NCBI RefSeq assembly: GCF_963662805.1
Contig: NZ_OY759849.1
Coordinates: 13,530-77,529, forward strand
DNA length: 64,000 nt
Origin: an uncultured Cohaesibacter sp.
Lineage (GTDB): Bacteria > Pseudomonadota > Alphaproteobacteria > Rhizobiales > Cohaesibacteraceae
Direction of reading: 5' to 3'
The notes below the pieces were generated by a model that was not told the DNA's origin, searched no databases, and saw only the letters and a list, made by a program, of their open reading frames with translations. Positions 45,901 through 55,783 of this stretch are shown in pieces. The position numbers and the translations under genes are program-made. Every line of letters starts with the position of its first letter. Positions within the stretch are counted from its first letter, which is position 1.

Positions 45901-46466
45901 TGTTTTCTTCCTTTTAGATTGTTTGTTTCGTCACTCGTTTGTCTCGGTGACAATGCTGAAATAGCCATCCAAACCCGTTCATTCAAGGAACGAAAACTCC
46001 CATTTCATTCAACAAAATGTGAGATCAAAATCACATAAAATTCAACACCTTACTATTGAAATCGCAACCACAAATCACCAACTGAAACCAACAAGTGCAA
46101 AACGCAATTTTGTATCAATTTTATGCTGTGTTTTTCCCGCTGGGATGGATTGGTTTAACCGCCACTTAAAGCAAAAGTTGCAAATTTCAGCTCATAATCC
46201 AGATCGTGTACAGGCGCCAGCCAAGTGGTCGTCACAAAAACGACACAAAATTTTCTCGACAGGCGCGAATTGTCAAATCACAGCGGTAAAAAAGCTCATG
46301 CGTTTTGCTGAAATATTTCTGAGAAAAACTTGCGCAGCTGTTGAAATGTCGGCCGGAAAGGCCGGACAAAAGGCGCCCAGCGCCCCCCCTGATCTCCTCG
46401 ACTCTGCGCATCGGATGACTACAAGTGCCGTTTGAAGGGGAGTGATCAGGTGCCACTCCCCCTCAT
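45901..46466. other. 566-base intergenic region
   Basis: AT-rich region upstream of the small secreted protein gene. An open frame of 138 codons on the plus strand (46019-46435) has no ribosome binding site, an odd composition and no domain, so I do not call it. The right end carries the frc operon terminator-like hairpin. Confidence 0.5.
46437..46461 (-). terminator. Terminator-like hairpin after frcK
   Basis: GGGGAGTG pairs with CACTCCCC around a 9-base loop, directly after the frcK stop. The T-run on the minus strand is poor. Confidence 0.5.
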
Positions 46467-47093
46467 TTAGAAGACAATGTCGGCTTCAAGATGCCTGTCA
46501 TTGACGACAGCGGCATTTCTCAAATCATTCTCTTCTGCCCGCTTTTCCGCCTGTTCAGGCATCAAGCCATGGACAAGCCAGCGCTTGATGAGCCGCTCGC
46601 GCAGGACATCAAGAGGGACATCAAGCCGGACAGACAGAGACCAATAGTCCTTCAAGTCACGCCAGCCCGGCGCATCAAACAACAGATAGTTGCCCTCCAG
46701 AATGACCGTCTGGCAGTCTTCCGGCACCACCTCCGCCCCGGCTATGGCGATATCCCTGTCCCTGTCAAAGACCGGACAAATGATCTCCCGCTTCTCCGTC
46801 AACCTCATCACAAGAGCGACGAATCCAGCAACGTCGAAGGTTTCGGGTGCCCCCTTGCGCGACAACAGCCCCCGATCAAGCAGGATCTGATTGTGAAGGT
46901 GAAAGCCATCCATCGGTACCACCTTGGCGGAGTGGCCCTGATTGCGCAGCCTCTCGGCCAGATACTCGGCAAGGGTCGACTTGCCACTCGCCGGCGGTCC
47001 GGCAAGAGCGACAAGACGGCGATGGCCATTGGGACGGGCGGCCAGAATCTGCTCCAACAGCCCATCCGCTTCCTTTTCCCGATCGATCGTCAT
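46467..47093 (-). CDS. frcK: P-loop kinase-like protein, FrcK-like
   Basis: A 208-residue P-loop protein of the uridine/pantothenate kinase superfamily: Walker A GPPASGKST near residue 31, VVPMDGFHLHNQILLDRGLL near 58, VILEGNYLLF near 130, and a lid-like ERLIKRWLVHGLMPEQAEKR near 165. It corresponds in position and type to frcK, the last gene of the rhizobial frcBCAK fructose operon, where its substrate is unproven. It overlaps frcA by 4 bases. A role in phosphorylating the imported sugar is suggested by context only. Confidence 0.8.
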   Translation of the reverse strand: MTIDREKEADGLLEQILAARPNGHRRLVALAGPPASGKSTLAEYLAERLRNQGHSAKVVPMDGFHLHNQILLDRGLLSRKGAPETFDVAGFVALVMRLTEKREIICPVFDRDRDIAIAGAEVVPEDCQTVILEGNYLLFDAPGWRDLKDYWSLSVRLDVPLDVLRERLIKRWLVHGLMPEQAEKRAEENDLRNAAVVNDRHLEADIVF

Positions 47094-47860
47094 GCGGCCT
47101 CGGCAGGAGCATCCATGGCTCCGGTCATGAAGGCTACCGCATCGGACATGGTGTAGTCCTTCGGGTCAATCACACAAAGGCGCTTGCCCAGACGATGAAC
47201 GTGGATGCGATCTGCAACCTCGAACACATGCGGCATGTTGTGGCTGATCAGGATAATCGGAATGCCGCGCGCCTTGACATCGAGGATCAGCTCCAGCACT
47301 CGTCGGCTTTCTTTCACCCCGAGTGCAGCCGTCGGCTCGTCAAGGATGATCACCTTCGAACCGAACGCCGCTGCCCGCGCAACGGCCACCCCCTGCCTCT
47401 GTCCACCTGACAGGGTTTCGACGGCCTGATTGATGTTCTGGATGGTCATCAGGCCAAGCTCGCTCAGCTTCTCACGGGCGATCTCTTCCATTCGGGTTCG
47501 GTCGAGCTGTCTGAGCCATGCTCCCCTGAACCCCGGTTTGCGAAGCTCGCGCCCCATGAACATATTGTCCGCGATGGACAGCGCCGGAGACATGGCAAGG
47601 GTCTGATAGACGGTCTCGATGCCCGCTTCCCTTGCCTGAATGGGCGAGGTGAAGTTCACCTGTTGCCCTTCCAGCGTGATGACGCCCGCGTCCGGGATCA
47701 TCGCCCCGGAAATCGCCTTGATTAGCGAGCTCTTGCCCGCTCCGTTGTCACCGATGACCGCGAGGATTTCACCGGGCATCAGATCGAAATCGCATTCGTC
47801 GAGCGCCGTGACGCGGCCATAGCGCTTGCTGAGACCACGAGCCTTGAGAATAGGGTCCAT
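47090..47860 (-). CDS. frcA: Fructose-type CUT2 ABC transporter ATP-binding protein
   Basis: A 256-residue single-domain ATPase, as in FrcA (260 residues) and unlike the double-domain RbsA type. Walker A is GDNGAGKSS near residue 39, Q-loop ETVYQTLAMSPALS near 88, signature LSGGQRQGVAVARAA near 145, and VIILDEPTAALGV near 165. Its ATG overlaps the permease stop (TAATG). It energises fructose-type uptake with frcC and frcB. Confidence 0.9.
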   Translation of the reverse strand: MDPILKARGLSKRYGRVTALDECDFDLMPGEILAVIGDNGAGKSSLIKAISGAMIPDAGVITLEGQQVNFTSPIQAREAGIETVYQTLAMSPALSIADNMFMGRELRKPGFRGAWLRQLDRTRMEEIAREKLSELGLMTIQNINQAVETLSGGQRQGVAVARAAAFGSKVIILDEPTAALGVKESRRVLELILDVKARGIPIILISHNMPHVFEVADRIHVHRLGKRLCVIDPKDYTMSDAVAFMTGAMDAPAEAA

Positions 47861-48921
47861 TATCCCGCTACCTTTCTGATCCACTGGTCCACGGCCACGG
47901 CCGCAATGATGAGCGCCCCGATCAACAGGAAGGTCCATTGTGCGTCAGCCCCGAGCAGGCGCAGTCCGAGGGTGAAGACGCCAACGATCAGTGCGCCAAA
48001 GAAAGTGCCGAGAATCGAACCACGCCCGCCGAACAGCGAGATCCCGCCGATCACCACAGCCGTGATGCTTTCAATGTTGAGCAACTGCCCGGAGGTGGGA
48101 GAGACCGAACCGATACGCCCGATCAGGGCCCACCCGGCAAAGCCACAAATCAGGCCGCACAATGCATAGACCGAGATCAGGGTTTTGCGGACATTGACGC
48201 CCGAAAGCTCCGCCGCTTCCGGATCATCACCCACCGCATAGACATGGCGCCCCCAGGCCGTGTGCCTCAGCACATAGGCAAGCAGTATCACCAGCAGCAG
48301 CATGAAGATCACGCCATAGGTAAAGATGGCGCCGCCGATGTTGATCTTCTCACCGAGGAACTGCAGCAAGGGCGCGTCCTTGGCGATTTCCTGACTGCGA
48401 ATGGTCTCGTTGGCCGAATAGAGGAAGTTTGCCGCCAGCACGATTTGCCACATGCCGAGCGACACGATAAAGGGCGGCAGCTTCATGACCGCCACCAGCC
48501 AGCCGTTCACCGCGCCGATACCAGTACCAAAGATGAGACCACACAGGATCGAAATCTCGGTCGGCAAACCATAGCGAAAGGCAAACTGCCCCATGATGAC
48601 GGACGAAATGACCGCAATGGCCCCGACGCTGAGGTCAATCCCCGCGGTCAGGATCACGAGGCTCTGCGCCGCCGCTACGATACCGACGATCTGCACCTGC
48701 TGCAGGATCAACGTCAGGGCAAAGGGCGAGAAGAATTTGCTGCCGAGCAGAAGCCCAAAAATGACGATCGACGCGACAAGCACGATCAGGGGGACAAGCG
48801 CTGGCGTCGTATGCAGGGCATGTTGAAAGCGTTCCGCAGGCCCCTTCTTTCTTGCATTGAATGAAGCGACCTCAGACTTCGCGCCGGAGGCAATGGCTTC
48901 AAAATTCTGGGTTTGGGACAA
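47860..48921 (-). CDS. frcC: Fructose-type CUT2 ABC transporter permease
   Basis: A 353-residue RbsC-type membrane protein with a ~35-residue N-terminal cytosolic extension. LTAGIDLSVGAIAVISSVIMG is near residue 93, LGMWQIVLAANFLYSANE near 155, and GGISLFGGRGSILGTFFGALI near 290. The gene order binding protein-permease-ATPase-kinase matches the frcBCAK operon. It lies 89 bases after frcB, with an intercistronic hairpin between. Confidence 0.9.
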   Translation of the reverse strand: MSQTQNFEAIASGAKSEVASFNARKKGPAERFQHALHTTPALVPLIVLVASIVIFGLLLGSKFFSPFALTLILQQVQIVGIVAAAQSLVILTAGIDLSVGAIAVISSVIMGQFAFRYGLPTEISILCGLIFGTGIGAVNGWLVAVMKLPPFIVSLGMWQIVLAANFLYSANETIRSQEIAKDAPLLQFLGEKINIGGAIFTYGVIFMLLLVILLAYVLRHTAWGRHVYAVGDDPEAAELSGVNVRKTLISVYALCGLICGFAGWALIGRIGSVSPTSGQLLNIESITAVVIGGISLFGGRGSILGTFFGALIVGVFTLGLRLLGADAQWTFLLIGALIIAAVAVDQWIRKVAG

Positions 48922-48959
48922 GACTCTCCTCCTCCCCGGATTACACCAAAATCAACCGC

Positions 48960-48987
48960 GTTCGGGGTGGATTGCGCCACCCCGAAC
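48960..48987 (-). terminator. Intercistronic hairpin between frcB and frcC
   Basis: GTTCGGGGTGG pairs with CCACCCCGAAC (11 bp, 6-base loop) just after the frcB stop. There is no T-run. It likely stabilises frcB mRNA and lowers read-through. Confidence 0.65.
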
Positions 48988-49010
48988 CGGCTCGTTTTCA
49001 AGAGATGGCA

Positions 49011-50024
49011 TCAACCCCAGCAGAGATTGGCGCCCTCTTTGGTGTCGATGCTTTCAACGCCGTCAGCCGGTTTGTCGGTGACGAGCGACACACCGGTGTC
49101 GAAGAAGTTCTTACCTTCAGTTGCCTGTGGCTTGGTGCCGTCCTTGGCCCATGCCGCAATGGCTTCGATGCCCTTGGAGGCCATCAGCAGCGGATATTGC
49201 TGCGAGGTCGCGCCGATGATGCCGTCCTTGATGTTGGCCACGCCCGGGCAGCCGCCATCAACCGAAACGATGAGCACGTCATTCTCGCGCCCGATGGCCT
49301 TCAGCGCTTCATAGGCCCCGGCAGCGGCAGGCTCGTTGATGGTGTAAACCACGTTGACCATAGGATCCTTGGCGAGAAGGTTCTCCATTGCCTTGCGGCC
49401 ACCTTCCTCGTTGCCAGCAGTCACATCATTGCCAACGATCCGAGCGTCGGTTTCATCGCCCCATCTGTTGGGATCACCCAGATCAATACCAAAGCCCTTC
49501 AGGAAGCCCTGATCGCGCAATACACCAACCGTCGGCTGGCTCACAGCAAGATCGAGCATTGCGATTTTGGCATTCGCAGCGTCGTCACCCAGAGACGCGG
49601 CAGCCCATTTGCCGATCAGCTCGCCCGCCAGAAAGTTGTCAGTCGCGAAAGTCATGTCGGCGGCGTCGATCGGATCAAGCGGCGTGTCGAGCGCAATCAC
49701 CAGAAGCCCGGCATCGCGCGCCTGCTGAACGGCAGGAACAATCGAGCTGGTGTCAGAAGCGGTGAGCAGTATCCCCTTCGCGCCATCTGCGATGCAGGTC
49801 TCGATCGCAGCAACTTGAGTTTCATGGTCACCATCGATCTTGCCCGCATAGCTGTTGAGCTTGATGCCGAGTTCCTTGGCCTTGGCTTCGGCCCCTTCGC
49901 GCATCTTGACAAAAAACGGGTTGGTATCGGTCTTGGTGATCAGGCAGGCGCTGACATCTGCGGCCTGCGCTCCGCCGCTGGCAAGCAGGGTTGCAAGCGC
50001 AATACTGGTGGCAAGTTTCTTCAT
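49011..50024 (-). CDS. frcB: Fructose-type CUT2 ABC transporter substrate-binding protein
   Basis: A 337-residue periplasmic protein with a signal peptide ([22 protein letters not shown]). [20 protein letters not shown] is near residue 26, [20 protein letters not shown] near 85, [22 protein letters not shown] near 108, and [17 protein letters not shown] near 230. The TPLDP segment is a feature I associate with FrcB-like proteins. Family members bind fructose, and also mannose or ribose. The ATG has GGAGGA upstream. Divergent from the ROK regulator across a 25-bp palindrome. Confidence 0.9.
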   Translation of the reverse strand: MKKLATSIALATLLASGGAQAADVSACLITKTDTNPFFVKMREGAEAKAKELGIKLNSYAGKIDGDHETQVAAIETCIADGAKGILLTASDTSSIVPAVQQARDAGLLVIALDTPLDPIDAADMTFATDNFLAGELIGKWAAASLGDDAANAKIAMLDLAVSQPTVGVLRDQGFLKGFGIDLGDPNRWGDETDARIVGNDVTAGNEEGGRKAMENLLAKDPMVNVVYTINEPAAAGAYEALKAIGRENDVLIVSVDGGCPGVANIKDGIIGATSQQYPLLMASKGIEAIAAWAKDGTKPQATEGKNFFDTGVSLVTDKPADGVESIDTKEGANLCWG

Positions 50025-50140
50025 GAGTTCCTCCGAATATTCATTTGTCCTCCTGGACATGGCTCCTCCCAGTCCAGACCTGTGCGGCCTATCGACCTCA
50101 GGTTGCTCCCCAGCAAGCCACATGATTTTGCTCGTGTCAA

Positions 50141-50165
50141 TTAATAAATAAACTTTATTTATTAA
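50141..50165. promoter_or_regulatory. 25-bp palindrome, probable ROK-regulator operator
   Basis: TTAATAAATAAA and TTTATTTATTAA flank a single C, a perfect 12-bp inverted repeat. It lies 117 bases before frcB and 41 bases before the ROK gene. The AT-rich arms resemble Mlc/NagC-type ROK operators. Confidence 0.7.
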
Positions 50166-50205
50166 ATAGTGACATGCTATCTTCCATATTCCTGCAGAGT
50201 TGAAT

Positions 50206-51417
50206 ATGGTCATCTCCATGCACAATGAGAAAGTCATATCGCTTCGAAGCGGCTTCAATCAGAGCGGTGTCCGCGACTATAACGAGCGGCTGATTTTGTC
50301 GATGATTCAAAGGCATGGTGCCATGCCTGGCATCGAGCTCTCGCGATATGTAGGTCTTTCAACGCAAACCGTTTCGGTGATTCTGCGCAAGCTCGAGCGG
50401 GATGGTCTGCTCATGCGCGGCAAGCCGATCCGTGGCCGGGTTGGTAAACCATCGATCCCCATGGCGCTCTGCCCCGATGGGGTCTTTTCCTTCGGCCTCA
50501 AGATCGGGCGTCGCAGTGCCGATCTGCTATTGTTGGACTTTGCAGGAGCTGTGCGGCAGCAGGCAAACATCACCTACGACTACCCCCTGCCCGACCAGAT
50601 CTTCAGCTTTCTTGACGAAGCCATGACGGCCATTCTCGACACGCTCGACCCACTGATGCGCAAGCGCGTCTGTGGCATCGGCATCGGGGCTCCCTTCGAG
50701 CTCTGGCGCTGGCATGGCCTTGCCGGAGCCCCGGCGGAAAAATTCCGGCTCTGGAAGGACATCAACTTTGCAAAAGAGGTCGCCCGGTTCTCCAACCTGC
50801 CCGTTTTCGCCCTCAATGACGCGACAGCGGCCTGTCAGGCCGAGCATCTCTACGGCGACGACAAGTCCTTCGAGGACTATGCCTACTTCTTCATCGGCTC
50901 CTTCATTGGCGGCGGCGTGGTCATCAACAACACGGTATTTGAAGGCCATCAGGGCAACGCCGGAGCTCTCGGCTCCATGCGCAGCACCGGTCCCCTGGGT
51001 GAAAGCCGCCAATTGATCGACGTTGCTTCGATCCATCTGCTCGAGGCGCGACTGGTCGAGGCCGGGCTTGACCCACTTCTCCTCTGGCAGGAACCTCAGG
51101 ATTGGGAGGCCATCTCGCGCTATGTCGATCCATGGCTGGGCCAGACGGCACAGGAGCTGGCCAAGGCGGCCCTCTCCGTCTGCTCCGTGATCGACTTCGA
51201 GGCCATCATCATCGACGGGGCCTTCCCCGCCGCAGTTCGAGAAGAGCTCGTCAATCGTGTCCGGCGCTATCTGGTCAATCAGGATACCCGCGGCCTCATC
51301 GTTCCACGTATTGAGGCGGGCAGTGTCGGCAGCAACGCCCGCGCCATTGGCGCAGCCAGCAACCCGATCTTCAGGCAATTGTTGCTGAACACCAACTCCG
51401 GCCTGTCCGCAACGTAA
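50206..51417 (+). CDS. frcR: ROK-family transcriptional regulator, FrcR-like
   Basis: A 403-residue ROK repressor. The N-terminal winged helix-turn-helix is [27 protein letters not shown] (residues about 43-69), followed by a ROK sugar-kinase-like domain with [10 protein letters not shown] near 165, [15 protein letters not shown] near 208, [14 protein letters not shown] near 232, and [11 protein letters not shown] near 253. The ROK Cys zinc motif is not evident. It is divergent from frcB, matching the rhizobial frcR-frcBCAK layout. The ATG was chosen over a TTG two codons upstream; a later ATG is also possible. Confidence 0.87.
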   Translation: MVISMHNEKVISLRSGFNQSGVRDYNERLILSMIQRHGAMPGIELSRYVGLSTQTVSVILRKLERDGLLMRGKPIRGRVGKPSIPMALCPDGVFSFGLKIGRRSADLLLLDFAGAVRQQANITYDYPLPDQIFSFLDEAMTAILDTLDPLMRKRVCGIGIGAPFELWRWHGLAGAPAEKFRLWKDINFAKEVARFSNLPVFALNDATAACQAEHLYGDDKSFEDYAYFFIGSFIGGGVVINNTVFEGHQGNAGALGSMRSTGPLGESRQLIDVASIHLLEARLVEAGLDPLLLWQEPQDWEAISRYVDPWLGQTAQELAKAALSVCSVIDFEAIIIDGAFPAAVREELVNRVRRYLVNQDTRGLIVPRIEAGSVGSNARAIGAASNPIFRQLLLNTNSGLSAT

Positions 51418-51445
51418 AAAGCCGCCTCGATACGAGACGGCTTTT
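51416..51445. terminator. Bidirectional terminator
   Basis: AAAAGCCG pairs with CGGCTTTT, with further CTCG/CGAG pairing inside. It serves the frcR-like gene and the convergent efflux operon. Confidence 0.85.
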
Positions 51446-51474
51446 GCATTTTCTGAAAAGCAGATTGCTTTGTC

Positions 51475-52995
51475 TTAGTGATGACCGCCACCCTCAGCGC
51501 GTGGCGCAAGCCATGGAAGGCACGCGGCGAGCATGAAGACAGCGGCAATGATGCCGAACATCTCCAACGTCGAGAGCAGAACGCTCTGATGATAGACGGT
51601 GCCCGTAAGGCTGCCAACCGCAGCATCATAAGGCATTCCCTGCTGCATCATGTCACTGATCACACGATCCGTATTCGGCATCGCATTGACAAGCTCATTC
51701 TGCTTGACGCGGGCAGCGTTCTGCCATCCGGTCTGCACCAGAGAGGTCGCGAAGGCACCAGCCAGCGTCCGCATGAAGTTGGATAGGCCAGCAGCGTTCG
51801 CCATCTCGTGCGGCTCAACAGTTGCCAGCGCCAGCCCGGTCACAGGGACAAAGAACATCACCATGAAGGGACCGGTGAGCAACGTCGGCCATGCCATCTG
51901 CATGAAGGTGACATCGCCGTTGAAGGTCATTCGCCAGACCATCATCGCCCCAAGACCGACGATCCCGGTCGACAGGATGATCCGTGAATCCATCACGTCA
52001 TTCAACTTGCCTATGATCGGTGCCGAAATGAAGGCAAGAATGCCCATCATTCCCGTGGCGTAACCCGCCCAGGTGGCCGTGTAGCCCATATTCTGCTGCA
52101 GCCACAGTGGCAAGATCACCACCGAGGCAAAGAAGGCCCCGAACCCACCGGCAAAGGTGATCGCCGCAGCGGTAAACCCTCGATGCCGGAAAATCCGCAA
52201 ATCGACGATAGGATTGTCGTCGGTCAGCTCCCAGATGAGGAAGGCAAGAAAGCCGATCAGTGAGACCACGGCAAGGGCACAGATTTCAGGCGATGAGAAC
52301 CAGTCCTTGTTGCGCCCCTCTTCGAGCAAGATTTGCAACGCCCCGACCCAGACGATCAGCAGTCCGAGGCCGACCACGTCGATGGAGGCCTTCGCCTTGG
52401 GATCCGGCTGGTGACGCAGCAAGGCCCAGACGATGAACCCGCCAAGCAGCGCAATTGGCACCTTGATGAAGAAGATCCATTCCCAACCATAGCTGTCGCA
52501 AATGATGCCGCCCAGAATGGGCCCGGCGATGGGGCCGATGAGCGATGTCATGGCCCACAGGACGGAAGCCGCCGTTGCCTTTTCCTTGGGGAAGATTCGC
52601 ACCAGTAGCATCTGTGAGAGCGGCATGATCGGACCGCCAACAAGTCCCAGAAGGACGCGCCCGGCAACAAGCGTGGTCAGAGAGTTGGCCATGCCGCAAT
52701 AGAGCGAAACCAACGCGAAGGCAAAGAAACAGAAGATAAAGGTGCGCATGGCACCGAATTTCTGTGACAGCCAGCCTGTCAGGGGCACGGTGATGGCCTC
52801 CGCCACCGCGTAGGATGTGATCACCCAAGTGCCTTGCGACATGGACACCCCGAGAGAGCCCGCAATGGTTGGTGTCGAAACGTTGGCAATCGTGCTGTCG
52901 AGGACGACAAGAAAGTTGCCGGTGCCGATTGCCAGAGCAGCAATCAGCAGGCGAGCCCCCGTAAGGGGCTCGGATTTGCTGTCATCAAATGTCAT
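51475..52995 (-). CDS. DHA2-family MFS drug exporter, EmrB-like
   Basis: A 506-residue 14-helix transporter. LDSTIANVSTPTIAGSLGVS near residue 28 is the D1 motif of the DHA2 family. WVITSYAVAEAITVPLTGWL is near 55, GGPIMPLSQMLLVR near 105 is the motif-C region, and IFFIKVPIALLGGF near 175. It exports drugs or other hydrophobic compounds by proton antiport, linked to the HlyD-type adaptor. It is third in the operon after the outer-membrane and adaptor genes. The substrate is unknown. Confidence 0.9.
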   Translation of the reverse strand: MTFDDSKSEPLTGARLLIAALAIGTGNFLVVLDSTIANVSTPTIAGSLGVSMSQGTWVITSYAVAEAITVPLTGWLSQKFGAMRTFIFCFFAFALVSLYCGMANSLTTLVAGRVLLGLVGGPIMPLSQMLLVRIFPKEKATAASVLWAMTSLIGPIAGPILGGIICDSYGWEWIFFIKVPIALLGGFIVWALLRHQPDPKAKASIDVVGLGLLIVWVGALQILLEEGRNKDWFSSPEICALAVVSLIGFLAFLIWELTDDNPIVDLRIFRHRGFTAAAITFAGGFGAFFASVVILPLWLQQNMGYTATWAGYATGMMGILAFISAPIIGKLNDVMDSRIILSTGIVGLGAMMVWRMTFNGDVTFMQMAWPTLLTGPFMVMFFVPVTGLALATVEPHEMANAAGLSNFMRTLAGAFATSLVQTGWQNAARVKQNELVNAMPNTDRVISDMMQQGMPYDAAVGSLTGTVYHQSVLLSTLEMFGIIAAVFMLAACLPWLAPRAEGGGHH

Positions 52996-53013
52996 GTCGA
53001 TCTATGCTCCGCC

Positions 53014-54195
53014 CTACTCGGCGACATGGATGTCGGCGGTCATCGACAGGCCGACTTCCAGCGGATGATCCTTCAACTCGTTGGGATCAAGCTTGATCCG
53101 GACCGGCAGGCGCTGGACAACCTTGATCCAGTTGCCCGTGGCATTCTGTGCAGGGACTGCCGAGAACGCCGCTCCGGTTCCGCCAGAGAAACCCTCGACC
53201 GTGCCGTTGAACGTCACTTCGTCACCATAGAGATCGGAGCTAAGCGATACAGACTGACCCGGCTTGACCTTGGCAAGCTGCACTTCCTTGAAGTTGGCGT
53301 CTACATAGACCTCCTGCAGAGGCACAACGACCATCAGGCGCATTCCCGGCTGAACCCGCTCACCAATCTGAACCTGACGGCGCGAAATCACCCCGTCAAT
53401 CGGCGCACGAATGACCGTGCGATCAAGATTGACCTGAGCTTGATCTCGCGCCGCCTTGGCGGCGAGAACCTGCGGGTTATTCTCGGCGCTTACTCCTTCG
53501 ATCATGGCGGCATTGGCCTGCTGTGCTCCTTGGGCAGCCTCAAGCCCTGCCTGAGCGGCATCCAGAGACGCTCGAACGCCATCCAGATTTGCCTGAGCGG
53601 TCTTGAAAGCAGTCTCGGCGGCCGTCAGCTCATCGCCGGATACGGACCCTCCTTCGGCCAGCGTCTGCCGACGTTCGAGGCCAATCTTGGCTTGATCGAA
53701 CGTCGCCTTTGCCGTCTCGAACTGAGCCTCAGCCCTCAACTTGTTTGCCTTGCTGACTTCGATCTGGGCCAGCAACGTCTTGTCAGTGGCCTGAAGGGCA
53801 CGAACGCCTCGCAGGGCCTGCTGATAGGCAGCATCTGTCTGCTGAAGCTGCAGCGACGCATCCGTGTCATCAAGCGTCACCAGCACATCGCCCTTGGTGA
53901 CATGCTGGGTGTCGGACACCTTCACTTCCCGAACCTGCGCGGCAACCAATGGCGTGATATTGGCGATATCAGCTCCGACATAGGCATTGTCGGTGATCTC
54001 ATGCTTGGAAGCGTAGAGAACATCATAGGCGTAATAGCCGCCACCGACCGCAGCAACGGCGACAAACAGGCCCAGAAACAGCGGTGCCCGTTTGGCTTTC
54101 CTGTCTGTGTGTCCCTGATCCAGCTTAGGGTTGCCGGGCAATTTGGTTACATTTTCCTCGTCGGACTGGTTAGCAATCTCACTCATATCTTTCAC
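53014..54195 (-). CDS. HlyD/EmrA-family membrane fusion protein
   Basis: A 393-residue periplasmic adaptor. It has a short cytosolic tail, one transmembrane helix (LFLGLFVAVAAVGGGYYAY, residues about 39-57), then lipoyl and alpha-hairpin domains (coiled coil about 110-240) and a beta-barrel (VVPLQEVYVDANFKEVQL near 290). It links the EmrB-like pump to the outer-membrane factor. Its ATG overlaps the upstream stop by 4 bases. Confidence 0.9.
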   Translation of the reverse strand: MKDMSEIANQSDEENVTKLPGNPKLDQGHTDRKAKRAPLFLGLFVAVAAVGGGYYAYDVLYASKHEITDNAYVGADIANITPLVAAQVREVKVSDTQHVTKGDVLVTLDDTDASLQLQQTDAAYQQALRGVRALQATDKTLLAQIEVSKANKLRAEAQFETAKATFDQAKIGLERRQTLAEGGSVSGDELTAAETAFKTAQANLDGVRASLDAAQAGLEAAQGAQQANAAMIEGVSAENNPQVLAAKAARDQAQVNLDRTVIRAPIDGVISRRQVQIGERVQPGMRLMVVVPLQEVYVDANFKEVQLAKVKPGQSVSLSSDLYGDEVTFNGTVEGFSGGTGAAFSAVPAQNATGNWIKVVQRLPVRIKLDPNELKDHPLEVGLSMTADIHVAE

Positions 54196-55637
54196 TTCTT
54201 TTTCTCCAGCGTGCGAAAGCCTCCACCGAGGGCACGAACCATCTGTACGTCGAGGGCGAAACTGCGCGCTCTCAAGGCGGCACTCGCGCTGCGGGCGCCG
54301 ATCATGGCATCCTCTGCGGCTAGGACTTCAAGGTAGGTGGCAAGCCCGCCGTTATAGCGCTGCTTGACAATGTCGTAGGCCTTGCGTGCGGACTCTTCCG
54401 ACTTCTGTGTTGCGTGAAGGCGGGTCCGAAGCTGGCGTTTGCTAACCACCGCATCGGCGACCTGCTTGAGCGCCTGAACCAGCGTCTGGTCATAGGTCGC
54501 AACCGAGAGGTCATGCGTGGCGCGCGCCATGCGATAGCTCGCCCGCAGACGGCCACCATCAAGGATCGGCAGCGACACGGCTGGCCCGACCGAGCCGAAG
54601 GTGGAGTTGGTGCGGGTCAACAGATCAAGCCCCAGCGACTGCTTGCCAATGACGGCGACGAGGTTGACGTTGGGATAGAAGGCCGCATTGGCCTCATCCA
54701 CCCGATCAAGCGCCGCCTCAGCCCTCAGACGCGCCGCAACGATATCCGGCCGACGGCCGAGCAGTTCGAGCGGCAATTCTTTCGGCACCCCTGAATAGCG
54801 GCCACCGCGCACCTTCGGTCGTTTGATCGACTGCCCACGGTCCGGACCTTTGCCCAACATCGCCGCCATCTGGTTGCGCGCCAGACCAATCTCTTCGTCA
54901 ATGGCGGCAAGACGGGCCTCTGTGCTCATCTCGGCGGACTTGACCCGCTCAAGAGCGCTTTCATTCTCGAGCGCCTGATCAAAGCGCGACTGGATCAGCT
55001 TCACTGTATCCTTGCGAACCCTCAAGGCCGTCACTTCGGCATCGCGGCTGGCGTATAGCGCAGCGAAACCGGCATAAACCTCTGCGATCCCGGAAGAAAT
55101 CGCCAACCGGGCCGCTGCAGCTTCCGCTTCGGCGGCCTGTCGCTCACCCTGTGCTGCAGCAAGGGCAGCACGGTTCTTGCCCCAGAAGTCGATTTCCCAG
55201 TTGAAGTTGAGTGTCGCGATCCCGGCGTCGTTCCAACCTTTCGGGACTACGGCTTCATTGATCAAATAATTGTAGCTCTGGCGTTCCTGCCGCGTATTGA
55301 CGCTGCCGCTCAGGTTCGGCAACAGGCTGGATTTCGCCATGCTCGCCTGCGCTTGCGCCAGCTTCAGTCGTGCGGCGGCAATTCGCATGTCATTGGCTCC
55401 AGCGATCCCCTCCTCCATCAACTCATCGAGCTGACTGTCGGCATAGACCGTCCACCATCGATCAGATGGCCACTGGGCGAAGCTCCCCGGCAGCGACTTG
55501 TCCGTCTGATAGGCCGAGACGGGCTTCATCCGGGACAGCTCCCCGCTTTTGGGAGGTATGGCACAGCCCGCGAGCAGACTGAGAAGAATGACGGCCAGAG
55601 CACTGGCTCGTTGAGGCTTTTGCTGGAATGACAACAT
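54192..55637 (-). CDS. NodT-family efflux outer-membrane lipoprotein
   Basis: A 481-residue TolC-like outer-membrane factor. The N-terminus is a lipoprotein leader ending LLSLLAGC (lipid Cys near residue 25). Two outer-membrane efflux repeats follow (about 85-270 and 290-470), with ELPLELLGRRPDIVAARLRAEAA near 285 typical of the NodT group. It is the first gene of the efflux operon, divergent from a TetR regulator. An ATG ten codons upstream is possible; neither start has a good ribosome binding site. Confidence 0.88.
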   Translation of the reverse strand: MLSFQQKPQRASALAVILLSLLAGCAIPPKSGELSRMKPVSAYQTDKSLPGSFAQWPSDRWWTVYADSQLDELMEEGIAGANDMRIAAARLKLAQAQASMAKSSLLPNLSGSVNTRQERQSYNYLINEAVVPKGWNDAGIATLNFNWEIDFWGKNRAALAAAQGERQAAEAEAAAARLAISSGIAEVYAGFAALYASRDAEVTALRVRKDTVKLIQSRFDQALENESALERVKSAEMSTEARLAAIDEEIGLARNQMAAMLGKGPDRGQSIKRPKVRGGRYSGVPKELPLELLGRRPDIVAARLRAEAALDRVDEANAAFYPNVNLVAVIGKQSLGLDLLTRTNSTFGSVGPAVSLPILDGGRLRASYRMARATHDLSVATYDQTLVQALKQVADAVVSKRQLRTRLHATQKSEESARKAYDIVKQRYNGGLATYLEVLAAEDAMIGARSASAALRARSFALDVQMVRALGGGFRTLEKKK

Positions 55638-55693
55638 GTTCAGGAAATCCGGAATTTCTGGGCCCATATGGGAGCGAACCGCACGACAATATA

Positions 55694-55716
55694 ACCGTAC
55701 CGTACGTTACCGTTTA
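55694..55716. promoter_or_regulatory. Putative TetR-type operator of the efflux operon
   Basis: Centred on CGTACG within AACCGTACCGTACGTTACCG, with one mismatch over 14 bp of symmetry. CCGTAC recurs at 55747-55752. It lies between the divergent efflux and TetR genes. Confidence 0.5.
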
Positions 55717-55783
55717 CATTCCGAACTTGCATTCGTCAAGCTAAAACCGTACACTTCCGTTCACTTATGGAGGAGTTTGGTAA

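Noticed and set aside
46019..46435. 138-codon open frame on the plus strand in an intergenic region
   Set aside because: No ribosome binding site, odd amino-acid make-up and no family features. Listed as part of the intergenic region only.
48861..50144. 427-codon open frame on the plus strand
   Set aside because: Antisense to frcB, which has a signal peptide and clear family blocks.
52834..54336. 500-codon open frame on the plus strand
   Set aside because: Antisense to the HlyD-type adaptor and crosses gene borders; no recognisable domain.
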